Origin: Candidatus Bathyarchaeota archaeon
GTDB taxonomy: Archaea; Thermoproteota; Bathyarchaeia; TCS64
Assembly: GCA_030670015.1 (NCBI GenBank)
Contig: DAOVCM010000022.1
Span: forward strand, 1 to 9,627
DNA length: 9,627 bases
Direction: 5' to 3'
Position 1 is the first letter of the stretch. Each line of letters starts with the position of its first letter. Shown here one piece after another: positions 1 through 6,207 of the stretch. Position numbers and translations under genes: made by a program. The notes beneath the pieces are model-generated. The model was given only the letters and a program-made list of their open reading frames with translations. It ran no database searches and was not told the origin of the DNA.

Positions 1-959
1 GGTGCAACCTCATCCACTAGCCTCAGAGATTCACCAAACTGTTTCTCCGTCTCCCCAGGAAACCCGCAGATTATATCGGTGGAAAGGCTCAGGAGCGGAA
101 AGACCCCTCGAAACCGTTCCACGAATCCTCTAAAGCCGTCAACGGTATAACGCCGCCTCATCCTTCGCAGCACACAGTTGTCTCCGGACTGAACTGGCGC
201 ATGGAGAAACTTGAACAACTTCGGGGAGCGATAAGCCTCGATCAGCTCTTCCATAATAGTCTCTGCCTCGTTAGGTGTCATCATCCCGACACGGATGTAA
301 AATCGACCCTCAAGGTCGCTGAGATCCTTTAAAAGCTGTGGAAGCCGAACATCTCGCCACCGATATGCGGCCGTGTCCTCCGCGGTGACCCATATCTCCC
401 GGCACCCCTCCTCAATGGCCCGTCTGGCGTCCTCCACAATCATGTCCGCCCGGAAGGAATGAAGGCGCCCACGCGCTCGTCGGACAATACAGTAGCTACA
501 GTTCCCTAGACAGCCCGATGCAATGGGAGCGATATGGATAACAGGGTTCACCCTAACACGGGAGATACAGGTCCTGTCCAGCGAGTCACCCTGAATCTCC
601 TCAACCCGCTCTCCAGCGAGGGCAGCCTCAACAACATCGACGACTTTCAGTAGATCATCGGGGCCAACCATACTGGCCTCCGGCGCAATCTCCGCCACAA
701 GCTCCCTCTGAGCCTTAGGCATACACCCAGCCACGACAAGGGACATCCCCATTGCTGAGAGCTCACGGATGCGTTTAACCACCCTGTTCTCCGTGGGAGT
801 CTTCACCGTACACGTCAGAACTAGGGAGACGTCCGCCATCTCAGGCTGACTGACCAAGGTGTGGCCCGCCTCGGCTAAGAGGCCTGACGCCATCTCAGAG
901 TCTGCCAAATTGGCACTGCAGCCAAAAACTTCCACATAGATCCTGGCCAGGCCTACCAC
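1..959 (-). CDS. tRNA (t6A37-C2) methylthiotransferase, e-MtaB/CDKAL1-type radical SAM enzyme; C-terminal part beyond window edge
   Basis: Translating the minus strand from a GTG at 959 gives about 319 residues that run off the left edge. The N-terminal methylthiotransferase domain carries three cluster cysteines in the expected contexts: C14 (EVFGCSAN), C50 (LTCTVKTPTE) and C79 (VAGCMPK). The radical SAM motif CLGNCSYC follows at C150, C154 and C157, and STDIICGFPGETE lies near the cut end. Family members are about 420 residues with a C-terminal TRAM domain, so roughly the last 100 residues are missing only because of the window. The family adds a methylthio group to t6A37 of tRNAs reading ANN codons, using two S-adenosylmethionines and two Fe-S clusters. 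The frame stays open up to 1013 but has no ATG. GTG 959 is chosen because it puts five residues before the first strand, as in relatives. It diverges from ftsZ. Confidence 0.92.
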   Translation of the reverse strand, partial: MVGLARIYVEVFGCSANLADSEMASGLLAEAGHTLVSQPEMADVSLVLTCTVKTPTENRVVKRIRELSAMGMSLVVAGCMPKAQRELVAEIAPEASMVGPDDLLKVVDVVEAALAGERVEEIQGDSLDRTCISRVRVNPVIHIAPIASGCLGNCSYCIVRRARGRLHSFRADMIVEDARRAIEEGCREIWVTAEDTAAYRWRDVRLPQLLKDLSDLEGRFYIRVGMMTPNEAETIMEELIEAYRSPKLFKFLHAPVQSGDNCVLRRMRRRYTVDGFRGFVERFRGVFPLLSLSTDIICGFPGETEKQFGESLRLVDEVA

Positions 960-987
960 GCCCCCTTGGATGGAGAGGCAAGCAGCT

Positions 988-998
988 AAATAAATAAT
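988..998 (-). promoter_or_regulatory. Possible TATA box for the methylthiotransferase gene
   Basis: The minus strand reads ATTATTTATTT. Its centre lies about 26 bases before a start point near 967, which would leave a leader of only about 8 bases before GTG 959. This fits the short-leader style of archaeal promoters, but the stretch is AT-rich and the match could be chance. Confidence 0.33.
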
Positions 999-1082
999 GT
1001 TAGTAGCAGACGATTAGACCAAGAACTCCGTCAAGAGAAACATTTTTCCTTCAATTATCCGAAAATCTCGAAGGACAACATC

Positions 1083-1090
1083 TTTATAAG
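1083..1090 (+). promoter_or_regulatory. TATA-like box TTTATAAG upstream of ftsZ
   Basis: TTTATAAG is a near-ideal archaeal TATA element and is preceded by a purine-rich stretch suitable for TFB. It predicts transcription starting near 1112 on the plus strand. The transcript would either be the ftsZ message with a leader of about 335 bases, or a short RNA ending at the hairpin and T-run at 1200-1217. The same AT-rich spacer offers weaker boxes nearer ftsZ, for example around 1260-1270 and 1288-1299. Confidence 0.5.
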
Positions 1091-1199
1091 CAGTTTTTCA
1101 GTGTCCATTTTTGATAAAAGCGAAGTGAAATGATTATGTGGTTTTACTGAAAATGTAAAAACATGGAAATGTTTGATCAAAAATTATGCGTATCAGTTC

Positions 1200-1217
1200 C
1201 CTCAATAGAGGTTTTTT
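1200..1217 (+). terminator. Small hairpin followed by six T, terminator-like
   Basis: CCTC, loop AATA, GAGG, then TTTTTT. The stem is only four base pairs, so the hairpin alone is weak, but a T-run is itself the main archaeal termination signal. It sits about 90-105 bases downstream of the start predicted by the TATA box at 1083-1090. It could therefore end a short RNA or attenuate ftsZ. Confidence 0.35.
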
Positions 1218-1364
1218 CGGCTTTATTTGCATGTAAAAAGTTGTAAAATGTAAGTTTCTTGTAAATATTTGAATGAGTACTGATGAAAAATACATTATTT
1301 TTGTTAATCTCGTTCACCCTTCGTTTCCTAGGTGTTATTAGAGGAATCATCGTAGTTTAGGTTT

Positions 1365-1388
1365 GATCAGATAATACCGGATCAGATA
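1365..1388 (+). repeat. Direct repeat GATCAGATA x2, possible operator before ftsZ
   Basis: Two exact copies of GATCAGATA begin at 1365 and 1380, 15 bases apart, and end 59 bases before the ftsZ ATG. Related GATCA occurs in the palindrome TTTGATCAAA at 1172-1181. Position and exactness suggest a protein binding site in the ftsZ promoter or leader. No regulator can be named from the sequence. Confidence 0.4.
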
Positions 1389-1434
1389 GAACAATCTGAA
1401 TGTGATGCGACAACGCTTCCCGGTGGTATCTGTT

Positions 1435-1439
1435 GAGGT
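1435..1439 (+). promoter_or_regulatory. ftsZ: Shine-Dalgarno GAGGT for ftsZ, decides ATG 1448
   Basis: GAGGT matches the archaeal 16S tail complement and lies 8 bases before ATG 1448. It overlaps the TTG at 1433, so the longer TTG-started reading is less likely, although GGTGG at 1422-1426 could serve that start. Confidence 0.6.
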
Positions 1440-1447
1440 ATCAAAAA

Positions 1448-2566
1448 ATGGTTCTCATGGAGAAGGCACTGAGCTGGACTCGCAACGACTTAGACGGCAA
1501 AGGGCTAAGGAGACCAGGTGAGTGCAAGATAGTAATCATAGGCGTCGGCGGCTGTGGCAACAACACGGTACACAGGCTGATGAAATCAGGTATGAGTGGC
1601 GCTGAATGCATCGCTGTCAATACCGATGTTCAACATCTGAACATTATCCACGCTGACAAGAAGATCCTAATAGGGGAGAAGATCACTCGCGGCCTCGGTG
1701 CGGGTAACATGCCTAACATCGGTAAGGACGCCATGCTGGAGAGCGCTGCAGCGATCGAGCGCCTCGTAACAGGCACGGACATCGTCTTCATCACAGCCGG
1801 CATGGGAGGGGGTACAGGGCCGGGGGCGGCTCCCGTGGTGGCCGAGATCGCCCGGAAGAGCGGGGCTATCGTCGTCGGAGTTGTCACCATGCCCTTCCGA
1901 CACGAGAAAGGTCGATTCGACTTCGCCTTAGAGGGACTGAACAAGATACGGAAAACAACTCACACAACCGTCATCATTGACAACAACAAGCTGATGGATC
2001 TAGTGCCACAGCTGCCCATCAACATGGCCTTCACCTTTGCAGATAGCATCCTGGCAAACATGGTGAAGGGCATCGTCGAGACCATCGCCCTTCCAAGCCT
2101 CATCAACCTCGATTTCGCTGACTTCCGCACCATCATGTCCAAAGGAGACGTCGCCATCATCGGCATGGGACAGAGTGACTCACCAGAACGGGCAGAGGAA
2201 GCCTCAAGGAACGCGCTCGATCACCTTCTGCTTGACGTCGACTATGGAGGCGCAGACGGCGCACTGATACACGTAAGCGGAGGACCTGACATGAGTCTGG
2301 GGGAGGCCGTCAGAGCGGCAGAGTACGTGACCGAGATGATGGACGACAAAGCGATGGTCATATGGGGGTCACGGGTCGACCCAGATCTAAACGACATACT
2401 CCGGGTTACCCTCGTTCTGACTGGAATACGATCCCCACAACTCGTGAGCGGCTACGAGATACCCGAGGTCAAACTGTACAACTTAGAGCCCTTCGCCGGA
2501 CCAGAGGTCCCCCTCGGCCTGGAAATGGGCCTCTACGACATAGAGAGACCTGGAAGACGCTGGTGA
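1448..2566 (+). CDS. ftsZ: Cell division GTPase FtsZ, FtsZ2-like
   Basis: FtsZ is the tubulin homologue that polymerises with GTP into the division ring at mid-cell. From ATG 1448 the protein has 372 residues. Visible motifs are GVGGCGNN (32-39), NTD (58-60), TRGLGAG (80-86), the tubulin signature GGGTGPG (120-126) and the T7 catalytic loop NLDFAD with D222 and D225. VIIDNNKL (175-182) and TIALPSLINLDFAD resemble archaeal FtsZ2 more than FtsZ1, from memory of haloarchaeal and methanococcal sequences. The tail is short, with GLYDIERP near the end, so there is little linker. P125 replaces the usual Thr of GGGTGTG. An in-frame TTG at 1433 would add five residues. ATG 1448 is preferred because GAGGT at 1435-1439 sits 8 bases before it. 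The gene is monocistronic here and converges on the PHP gene with 17 bases between stops. Confidence 0.97.
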   Translation: MVLMEKALSWTRNDLDGKGLRRPGECKIVIIGVGGCGNNTVHRLMKSGMSGAECIAVNTDVQHLNIIHADKKILIGEKITRGLGAGNMPNIGKDAMLESAAAIERLVTGTDIVFITAGMGGGTGPGAAPVVAEIARKSGAIVVGVVTMPFRHEKGRFDFALEGLNKIRKTTHTTVIIDNNKLMDLVPQLPINMAFTFADSILANMVKGIVETIALPSLINLDFADFRTIMSKGDVAIIGMGQSDSPERAEEASRNALDHLLLDVDYGGADGALIHVSGGPDMSLGEAVRAAEYVTEMMDDKAMVIWGSRVDPDLNDILRVTLVLTGIRSPQLVSGYEIPEVKLYNLEPFAGPEVPLGLEMGLYDIERPGRRW

Positions 2567-2577
2567 ACCCACACCCC

Positions 2578-2582
2578 TTTTT
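2578..2582 (+). terminator. T5 tract just after the ftsZ stop
   Basis: ACACCCC is followed by TTTTT twelve bases after the ftsZ TGA, with no hairpin. Short T-tracts terminate archaeal RNA polymerase. The stop codons of ftsZ and the PHP gene are only 17 bases apart, so the two transcripts probably overlap at their 3' ends. Confidence 0.3.
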
Positions 2583-2583
2583 C

Positions 2584-3219
2584 CTAGTTCTTATCCAGCT
2601 TCAACCTCTCAGTCCAGGTGATGCCACGACCCACGGCAACGGTATTGCCATCCTTTAGGGCTCGAAGAACACCATCGGCATCCCTTGCCTCGGCTTCAAA
2701 GATGGTGTAGGCCCGACCTACGGTCCTAGGAATGTGGGCGTCGCTCCCACCTGTCTGAGGCAGCCCCAGCCTCTCAGCTAGACGGATGTTCCTTTCCAGC
2801 ATAAATCCGTATGGAAACTGGGCTGCATTAGCCACCTCAACGGCGTCGAACTCCGCCTCCTCAACCTTCTTCGTATTAACCCAAGTCCGGAAAACAGAGT
2901 AAGGGTGAGCGATGACGGCGATGGCTCCCTGATCGTGAATCCTATCCACAGTTTCCGCCAATGAGAGGCTCGGCGGGATAGACTCTGATACATCGAGGGC
3001 GAGGACATGAGCGCCGAGCGCAGTCACCTCTATTCCCTGAATACAGATTAGGTTTGTACCCTCCAGTTTCGAGGGAGGTACCTGTGTCAGGGTGTCGTGA
3101 TCTGTGACTGCGAACCCATCCAGCTTCTCCTCTCGGCACCGCCTCACCACATCGTCAAGGCTCATGGAGCTGTCGTTACTGTGAATACTGTGAATGTGAA
3201 GGTCGATTCGTAGTCTCAA
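2584..3219 (-). CDS. PHP-domain metal-dependent phosphoesterase (TrpH/RNase AM-like)
   Basis: A 211-residue protein of the polymerase and histidinol phosphatase (PHP) family, a TIM-like barrel binding two or three metal ions for phosphoester hydrolysis. Metal-ligand motifs appear in order: DLHIHS (D6, H8, H10), TDHDT (D40, H41, D42), GIEVT (E64), AHVL (H71), AHPY (H105) and GGSDAH (D160, H162). A short PHP-associated tail follows. The size suits the stand-alone archaeal type. Relatives include 3',5'-nucleotide bisphosphatases and 5'-3' exonucleases such as RNase AM, so the substrate cannot be fixed here. The start is TTG at 3219; the segment back to the metG stop offers no ATG or GTG in frame, and GGGTG lies 7 bases before this TTG. 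It is the last gene of the deaminase-metG-PHP series, 21 bases after metG and in the same reading frame as it. Confidence 0.9.
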   Translation of the reverse strand: MRLRIDLHIHSIHSNDSSMSLDDVVRRCREEKLDGFAVTDHDTLTQVPPSKLEGTNLICIQGIEVTALGAHVLALDVSESIPPSLSLAETVDRIHDQGAIAVIAHPYSVFRTWVNTKKVEEAEFDAVEVANAAQFPYGFMLERNIRLAERLGLPQTGGSDAHIPRTVGRAYTIFEAEARDADGVLRALKDGNTVAVGRGITWTERLKLDKN

Positions 3220-3240
3220 GGTACGACACCCGTGGAATTC

Positions 3241-4875
3241 TCACCCTTTAGCCATCGCAATTCGGTGGGAGACCATCTCTATGAGGCTTGAGAGCGTTTC
3301 GTCTGAGACCTGCTCGAAGATGGGGTCGGGCTTGTCTAACGGTGTACCCGCTAAAAGAGGTTTCAGGGCTTCTGAAAGGGGAGTCTCCTCCCTGTGCTCG
3401 CCCAGCTGGCTCCAGACGACTTCAGCCTTCTCAGGCATCACTGGTTCGATCAGCACCGCTATCGCCTTCGTGAGCCAGAGGCAGTTGTGAATGGCCTCCT
3501 GGGCTTTTTCAGGGTCGGTTTTCCGCGTTTTCCACGGCTCCCTGGCCTGGAGATATCTGTTGCCGTAGGCGGCTAGGGTGACAACTGCGTCGGTGATCTT
3601 CTTGAAGGCGTATTCGTCTAAGGCATCTCTTATTGTCTGGATAGCCTTCTCTACTTCAGTCCTGACCTCTGGCTCCACTCTTCCCTCAGGTATGGCCTTA
3701 TAGTTACGGTAGGCGAATAGAAGTGCCCGATAGAGGAAGTTGCCGAGGGTGCCCACGAGCTCTTTGTTCACCTTCTCCCCATATGTGGTCCAGCTGAAGT
3801 CTAGGTCGCGTGTATGACCTGTGTAGGAGGCGATATAGTAGCGGAGGGCGTCTGGGTCAAGCCCCTTGTCCAGGTAATCTTCCTCGACCCAGATGACGTA
3901 ACCTCGACTTTTCGAAAATATCTTTCCTTCAACCCTGACCATGCCGGAGGCGACGACTGCATAGGGAACGTCATATCCTGAGCCCTTCAGCATCGCCGGC
4001 CAGAACAGGCAGTGGTGGTAGACAATGTCGCCGCCAATAAAGTGGATCAGGTAGCCAGGCCCCTTCCAGTAATACTCCCAGTCTCCGCCCGTTCTCTCAG
4101 CCCACTCCTCCGTCGAGCTGATGTATCCGATGGGGGCGTCAACCCAAACATAGAGGACGAGTCCCTCCTCCCCCGGGAATTTAACGCCCCAGTCCATGTT
4201 TCGGGTGATGTTCCAGTCTTTAAGGCCTTTCTCTACCCATTGGATGGCGTAGTTCCGGGCGATGTCGGTGCCCTCCATGTGGTTAAGGTAGTCTCGAAGG
4301 AAGTCTTCGAAGGCGGTGAGTCTGAGGAAGTAGTGGCGTGTCTCTCTCTGCTCGGGCTTGGTGCCGCATACGCTGCAACGGGGGTCCATGAGTTCTCCTG
4401 GCTCTAAGTAGCGGCCGCAGCCCTGGTCACACTCGTCACCTCTGGCTGGAGCGCCACAGTAGGGACAGGTTCCCCGCTGATATCTGTCTGGGAGGAAGCG
4501 TTTGCAAATAGGGCAGTAGGGCAACGTGAGAATCTTCGCATAAACATATCCGTTCCTCATGAGAGCTTCTATAATCTGTATGGTACGGCTGTGGTTCAGG
4601 GGATCATCTGTGTTCCCATAGTTGTTGAAGCTTATCCCAAGTCTAGGAAAGAGTTCAACGAAGTGTTGATGATACTTGGCGATGATCTCCTGAGGAGTAA
4701 CACCCTCTTCCTCGGCTTTCACAGTTATCGGGGTGCCATGAGTGTCAGATCCACAGACAAAAACGACCTCCTGTCCCATCTTCCTTAGGAACCGGACGAA
4801 GATGTCTGCTGGCACATAGGTTCTTAGATGGGCGATGTGGCATGGCCCATTTACATAGGGTAGACCGCATGTCAC
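3241..4875 (-). CDS. metG: Methionyl-tRNA synthetase, catalytic and anticodon-binding domains; true N-terminus probably upstream of 4875
   Basis: Class I synthetase that joins methionine to tRNA-Met in the cytoplasm. From GTG 4875 there are 544 residues. The HIGH box is HIAH (13-16) and the KMSKS box appears as KIFSKS (318-323). The connective peptide has four paired-cysteine knuckles (C121/C124, C137/C140, C149/C153, C167/C170), indicating a two-zinc type. WVDAPIGYIS (244-253) and HFIGGDIVYHH (278-288) fit the catalytic fold, and a helical anticodon-binding domain follows. The C-terminal EMAP-like tRNA-binding domain is absent; in archaea it is often a separate gene. The frame upstream of 4875 still reads like MetG (FPRDKPVLVTCGLPY), yet has no in-frame ATG, GTG or TTG. 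The likely true start is therefore near 4910-4922, through a non-standard codon or a one-base indel. It lies between the deaminase and PHP genes on the same strand. Confidence 0.95.
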   Translation of the reverse strand: MTCGLPYVNGPCHIAHLRTYVPADIFVRFLRKMGQEVVFVCGSDTHGTPITVKAEEEGVTPQEIIAKYHQHFVELFPRLGISFNNYGNTDDPLNHSRTIQIIEALMRNGYVYAKILTLPYCPICKRFLPDRYQRGTCPYCGAPARGDECDQGCGRYLEPGELMDPRCSVCGTKPEQRETRHYFLRLTAFEDFLRDYLNHMEGTDIARNYAIQWVEKGLKDWNITRNMDWGVKFPGEEGLVLYVWVDAPIGYISSTEEWAERTGGDWEYYWKGPGYLIHFIGGDIVYHHCLFWPAMLKGSGYDVPYAVVASGMVRVEGKIFSKSRGYVIWVEEDYLDKGLDPDALRYYIASYTGHTRDLDFSWTTYGEKVNKELVGTLGNFLYRALLFAYRNYKAIPEGRVEPEVRTEVEKAIQTIRDALDEYAFKKITDAVVTLAAYGNRYLQAREPWKTRKTDPEKAQEAIHNCLWLTKAIAVLIEPVMPEKAEVVWSQLGEHREETPLSEALKPLLAGTPLDKPDPIFEQVSDETLSSLIEMVSHRIAMAKG

Positions 4876-4970
4876 AAGGACAGGCTTATCCCTCGGGAAC
4901 TTGTGTTCCCCAGAAATTTCATTCTCGTTGAGTTTAAAACACCTCTGTGCTATGAAAGGTCCATCCGATG

Positions 4971-6005
4971 CTACTTAAAGCTTTCAGCGTCGTACGCCAG
5001 GCTACCATATTCCTTAATGAATGTTCTCCGCAGCCGTCCTTTCCTCCTCTCAGGAAGAAAGGACGAGTCCACGGCATTCAAACTCAGCTGGAAAAGCTCA
5101 GGAACTGTAAACCCTAGTTCACGGTGAAGTTGCAGGTACTCGTTGTTCATGTCCGTCCTGAACATAGAGGGATCATCGCTGTTCACGGTCACAGAGATCC
5201 CCCTTTCGCAGAACTCCCTGATAGGGTGCTCCTGTATGGAGGAGACCACGCCAGTTCTCACGTTACTAACTGGGCAAGCTTCAATGGTGATACCCTCGTC
5301 CCTCAGGTAATCCATGAGTTTGCTGTCCCACCTAGCTGAGACCCCGTGGCCTATATGCTCAACTCCAAGGTGCCTCACCGCGCCCCAGATACTCTCCGGT
5401 CCTGCAACCTCCCCTGCATGGGCCACAAGGTGTAACCCCATATCCCTCGCCCTCCGATACACTAGCTCGTATGGCTCTGGAGGAAACCCCCCTTCGCTGC
5501 CTCCAATGTCAATGGCTACTATATTATCTCCCTTACCCTCAATCCAATCTAGGACCTCCATCCCTCTCTCAGGACCATAGTTACGGACGAGATCAATCCT
5601 TAACTGGCAGTCAATACGAAAGTCACGCTTTGCTCTTCGGACTCCCCTGTTGATAGCGTCCAGCATACGACCATAATCAAGACCCCTGCGAACATGGTCA
5701 GGGGCCGAGAAGCTTGTCTCGACATAGCGAACATTACACTCTGCATCGCTCTCCAGCATCTCATAGGCAATACGCTCGAACTGAACCTCATCACATATGC
5801 AGTCATTGACAGCGCTGTAAACTTCTATGAAGTGAGTAAAGTTTCTGTACTGGAAGAACCTCTCCACATCCTCAAGTGTCTTATAGGGCACATCAACGCC
5901 GCTATCTTCCACCAGCCAGAGGAGAGTCTCAGGACGCGTAGAACCTACGATGTGGATATGCTGCTCAGCCTTCGGAAGAGCTTTAAGTATTTCATTATCG
6001 TCCAT
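4971..6005 (-). CDS. add: Adenosine deaminase family protein (metal-dependent nucleoside deaminase), substrate uncertain
   Basis: From ATG 6005 there are 344 residues, normal for the family. It has the zinc-site set: HIH (H16, H18), HAGE (H196, E199), HIGHG (H217, H220) and NSDDP (D277, D278), plus DIGGSE (166-171), matching the DLAGDE segment of animal adenosine deaminase. The enzyme should swap the 6-amino group of an adenine nucleoside for oxygen. In classical adenosine deaminase the first motif is HxHLDG, whose Asp contacts the ribose 5'-OH; here it reads HIHIVGS, with V20 in place of Asp. That suggests a 5'-deoxy or 5'-substituted nucleoside. An in-frame TTG at 6029 would add eight residues; ATG 6005 is preferred because a TATA-like box lies 26 bases ahead and no Shine-Dalgarno is present, so the message may be leaderless. 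It is the first gene of the series leading to metG and the PHP gene. Confidence 0.88.
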   Translation of the reverse strand: MDDNEILKALPKAEQHIHIVGSTRPETLLWLVEDSGVDVPYKTLEDVERFFQYRNFTHFIEVYSAVNDCICDEVQFERIAYEMLESDAECNVRYVETSFSAPDHVRRGLDYGRMLDAINRGVRRAKRDFRIDCQLRIDLVRNYGPERGMEVLDWIEGKGDNIVAIDIGGSEGGFPPEPYELVYRRARDMGLHLVAHAGEVAGPESIWGAVRHLGVEHIGHGVSARWDSKLMDYLRDEGITIEACPVSNVRTGVVSSIQEHPIREFCERGISVTVNSDDPSMFRTDMNNEYLQLHRELGFTVPELFQLSLNAVDSSFLPERRKGRLRRTFIKEYGSLAYDAESFK

Positions 6006-6025
6006 TAGAGGAGACAGAACAGCGA

Positions 6026-6037
6026 GCAAATAATTGC
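6026..6037 (-). promoter_or_regulatory. TATA-like element for the deaminase operon, possibly leaderless
   Basis: The minus strand reads GCAATTATTTGC, an AT core flanked by GCAA and TTGC in inverted orientation, with purine-rich GGAAAA just upstream. The core centre is about 26 bases before the A of ATG 6005, so transcription could begin at the start codon itself. Confidence 0.42.
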
Positions 6038-6175
6038 TTTTCCATTCAGAACCTGAAAAAATGATTCAAGATTAGCGATTGTATTTAGAAGAACTTCTTT
6101 ATGAACTCATACTAATCCCACAAAGAAGGATAGAAAAGGTAATTTCATAGAATTTCCTCGCTCTTTCGATCAAAA

Positions 6176-6183
6176 GATATATT
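6176..6183 (+). promoter_or_regulatory. TATA-like box GATATATT for the surface protein gene
   Basis: GATATATT follows CAAAA, a reasonable TFB element. Its centre is about 27 bases before 6206, so the predicted start falls within two bases of ATG 6208. There is no Shine-Dalgarno before that ATG, which supports an essentially leaderless transcript. Confidence 0.42.
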
Positions 6184-6207
6184 CGTACTATCCATATACA
6201 ATGGACC

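Larger units (their letters stand above)
960..1447. other. AT-rich divergent intergenic region upstream of ftsZ (488 bases)
   Basis: This spacer separates the methylthiotransferase from ftsZ and is much richer in A and T than the genes around it. No open reading frame of believable size lies in it; the longest start-to-stop run I found is 27 codons at 1163-1246, with no ribosome binding site. It holds a clear plus-strand TATA-like box (1083-1090), an imperfect hairpin (1136-1164), a palindrome TTTGATCAAA (1172-1181), a short hairpin with six T (1200-1217), five copies of TGTAA(A/G) between 1154 and 1265, and a direct repeat GATCAGATA (1365-1373 and 1380-1388) just before ftsZ. It probably combines the ftsZ regulatory region with either a long leader or a separate short transcript. 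Confidence 0.6.
6006..6207. other. Divergent intergenic region between the deaminase operon and the surface protein gene
   Basis: About 200 AT-rich bases with TATA-like elements near each end. AGAAG-AA-CTTCT at 6087-6098 forms a small inverted repeat midway. No reading frame longer than a few codons is seen; the ATG at 6061 ends after four codons and the ATG at 6101 likewise. Confidence 0.5.

Noticed and set aside
1129..1150. C/D-box-like RNA signals (ATGATTA followed by CTGA, with TTGATCA further on)
   Set aside because: The C box is imperfect, no final D box lies at the right distance, and no guide-sized spacing is seen.
1163..1246. A 27-codon reading frame in the spacer upstream of ftsZ
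   Set aside because: It has no ribosome binding site, shows no recognisable sequence pattern, and runs through the hairpin and T-run at 1200-1217.
1276..1407. Second C/D-box-like set (CTGATGA, CTGA, GTGATGC) before ftsZ
   Set aside because: The first box does not fit the RTGATGA consensus and the distance to the next box is far too long.
960..1447. tRNA or other standard RNA gene in the longest spacer
   Set aside because: I found no cloverleaf arms, B-box-like GTTCRAATC or other standard RNA signature by eye.
2362..2658. 98-codon plus-strand frame spanning the ftsZ end and the PHP end
   Set aside because: It overlaps two well-supported genes out of frame, and its Arg- and Pro-rich composition is typical of frame shadows.
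4012..4407. 131-codon open frame opposite metG
   Set aside because: It lies wholly within the conserved catalytic and zinc-binding part of metG and has no features of its own.
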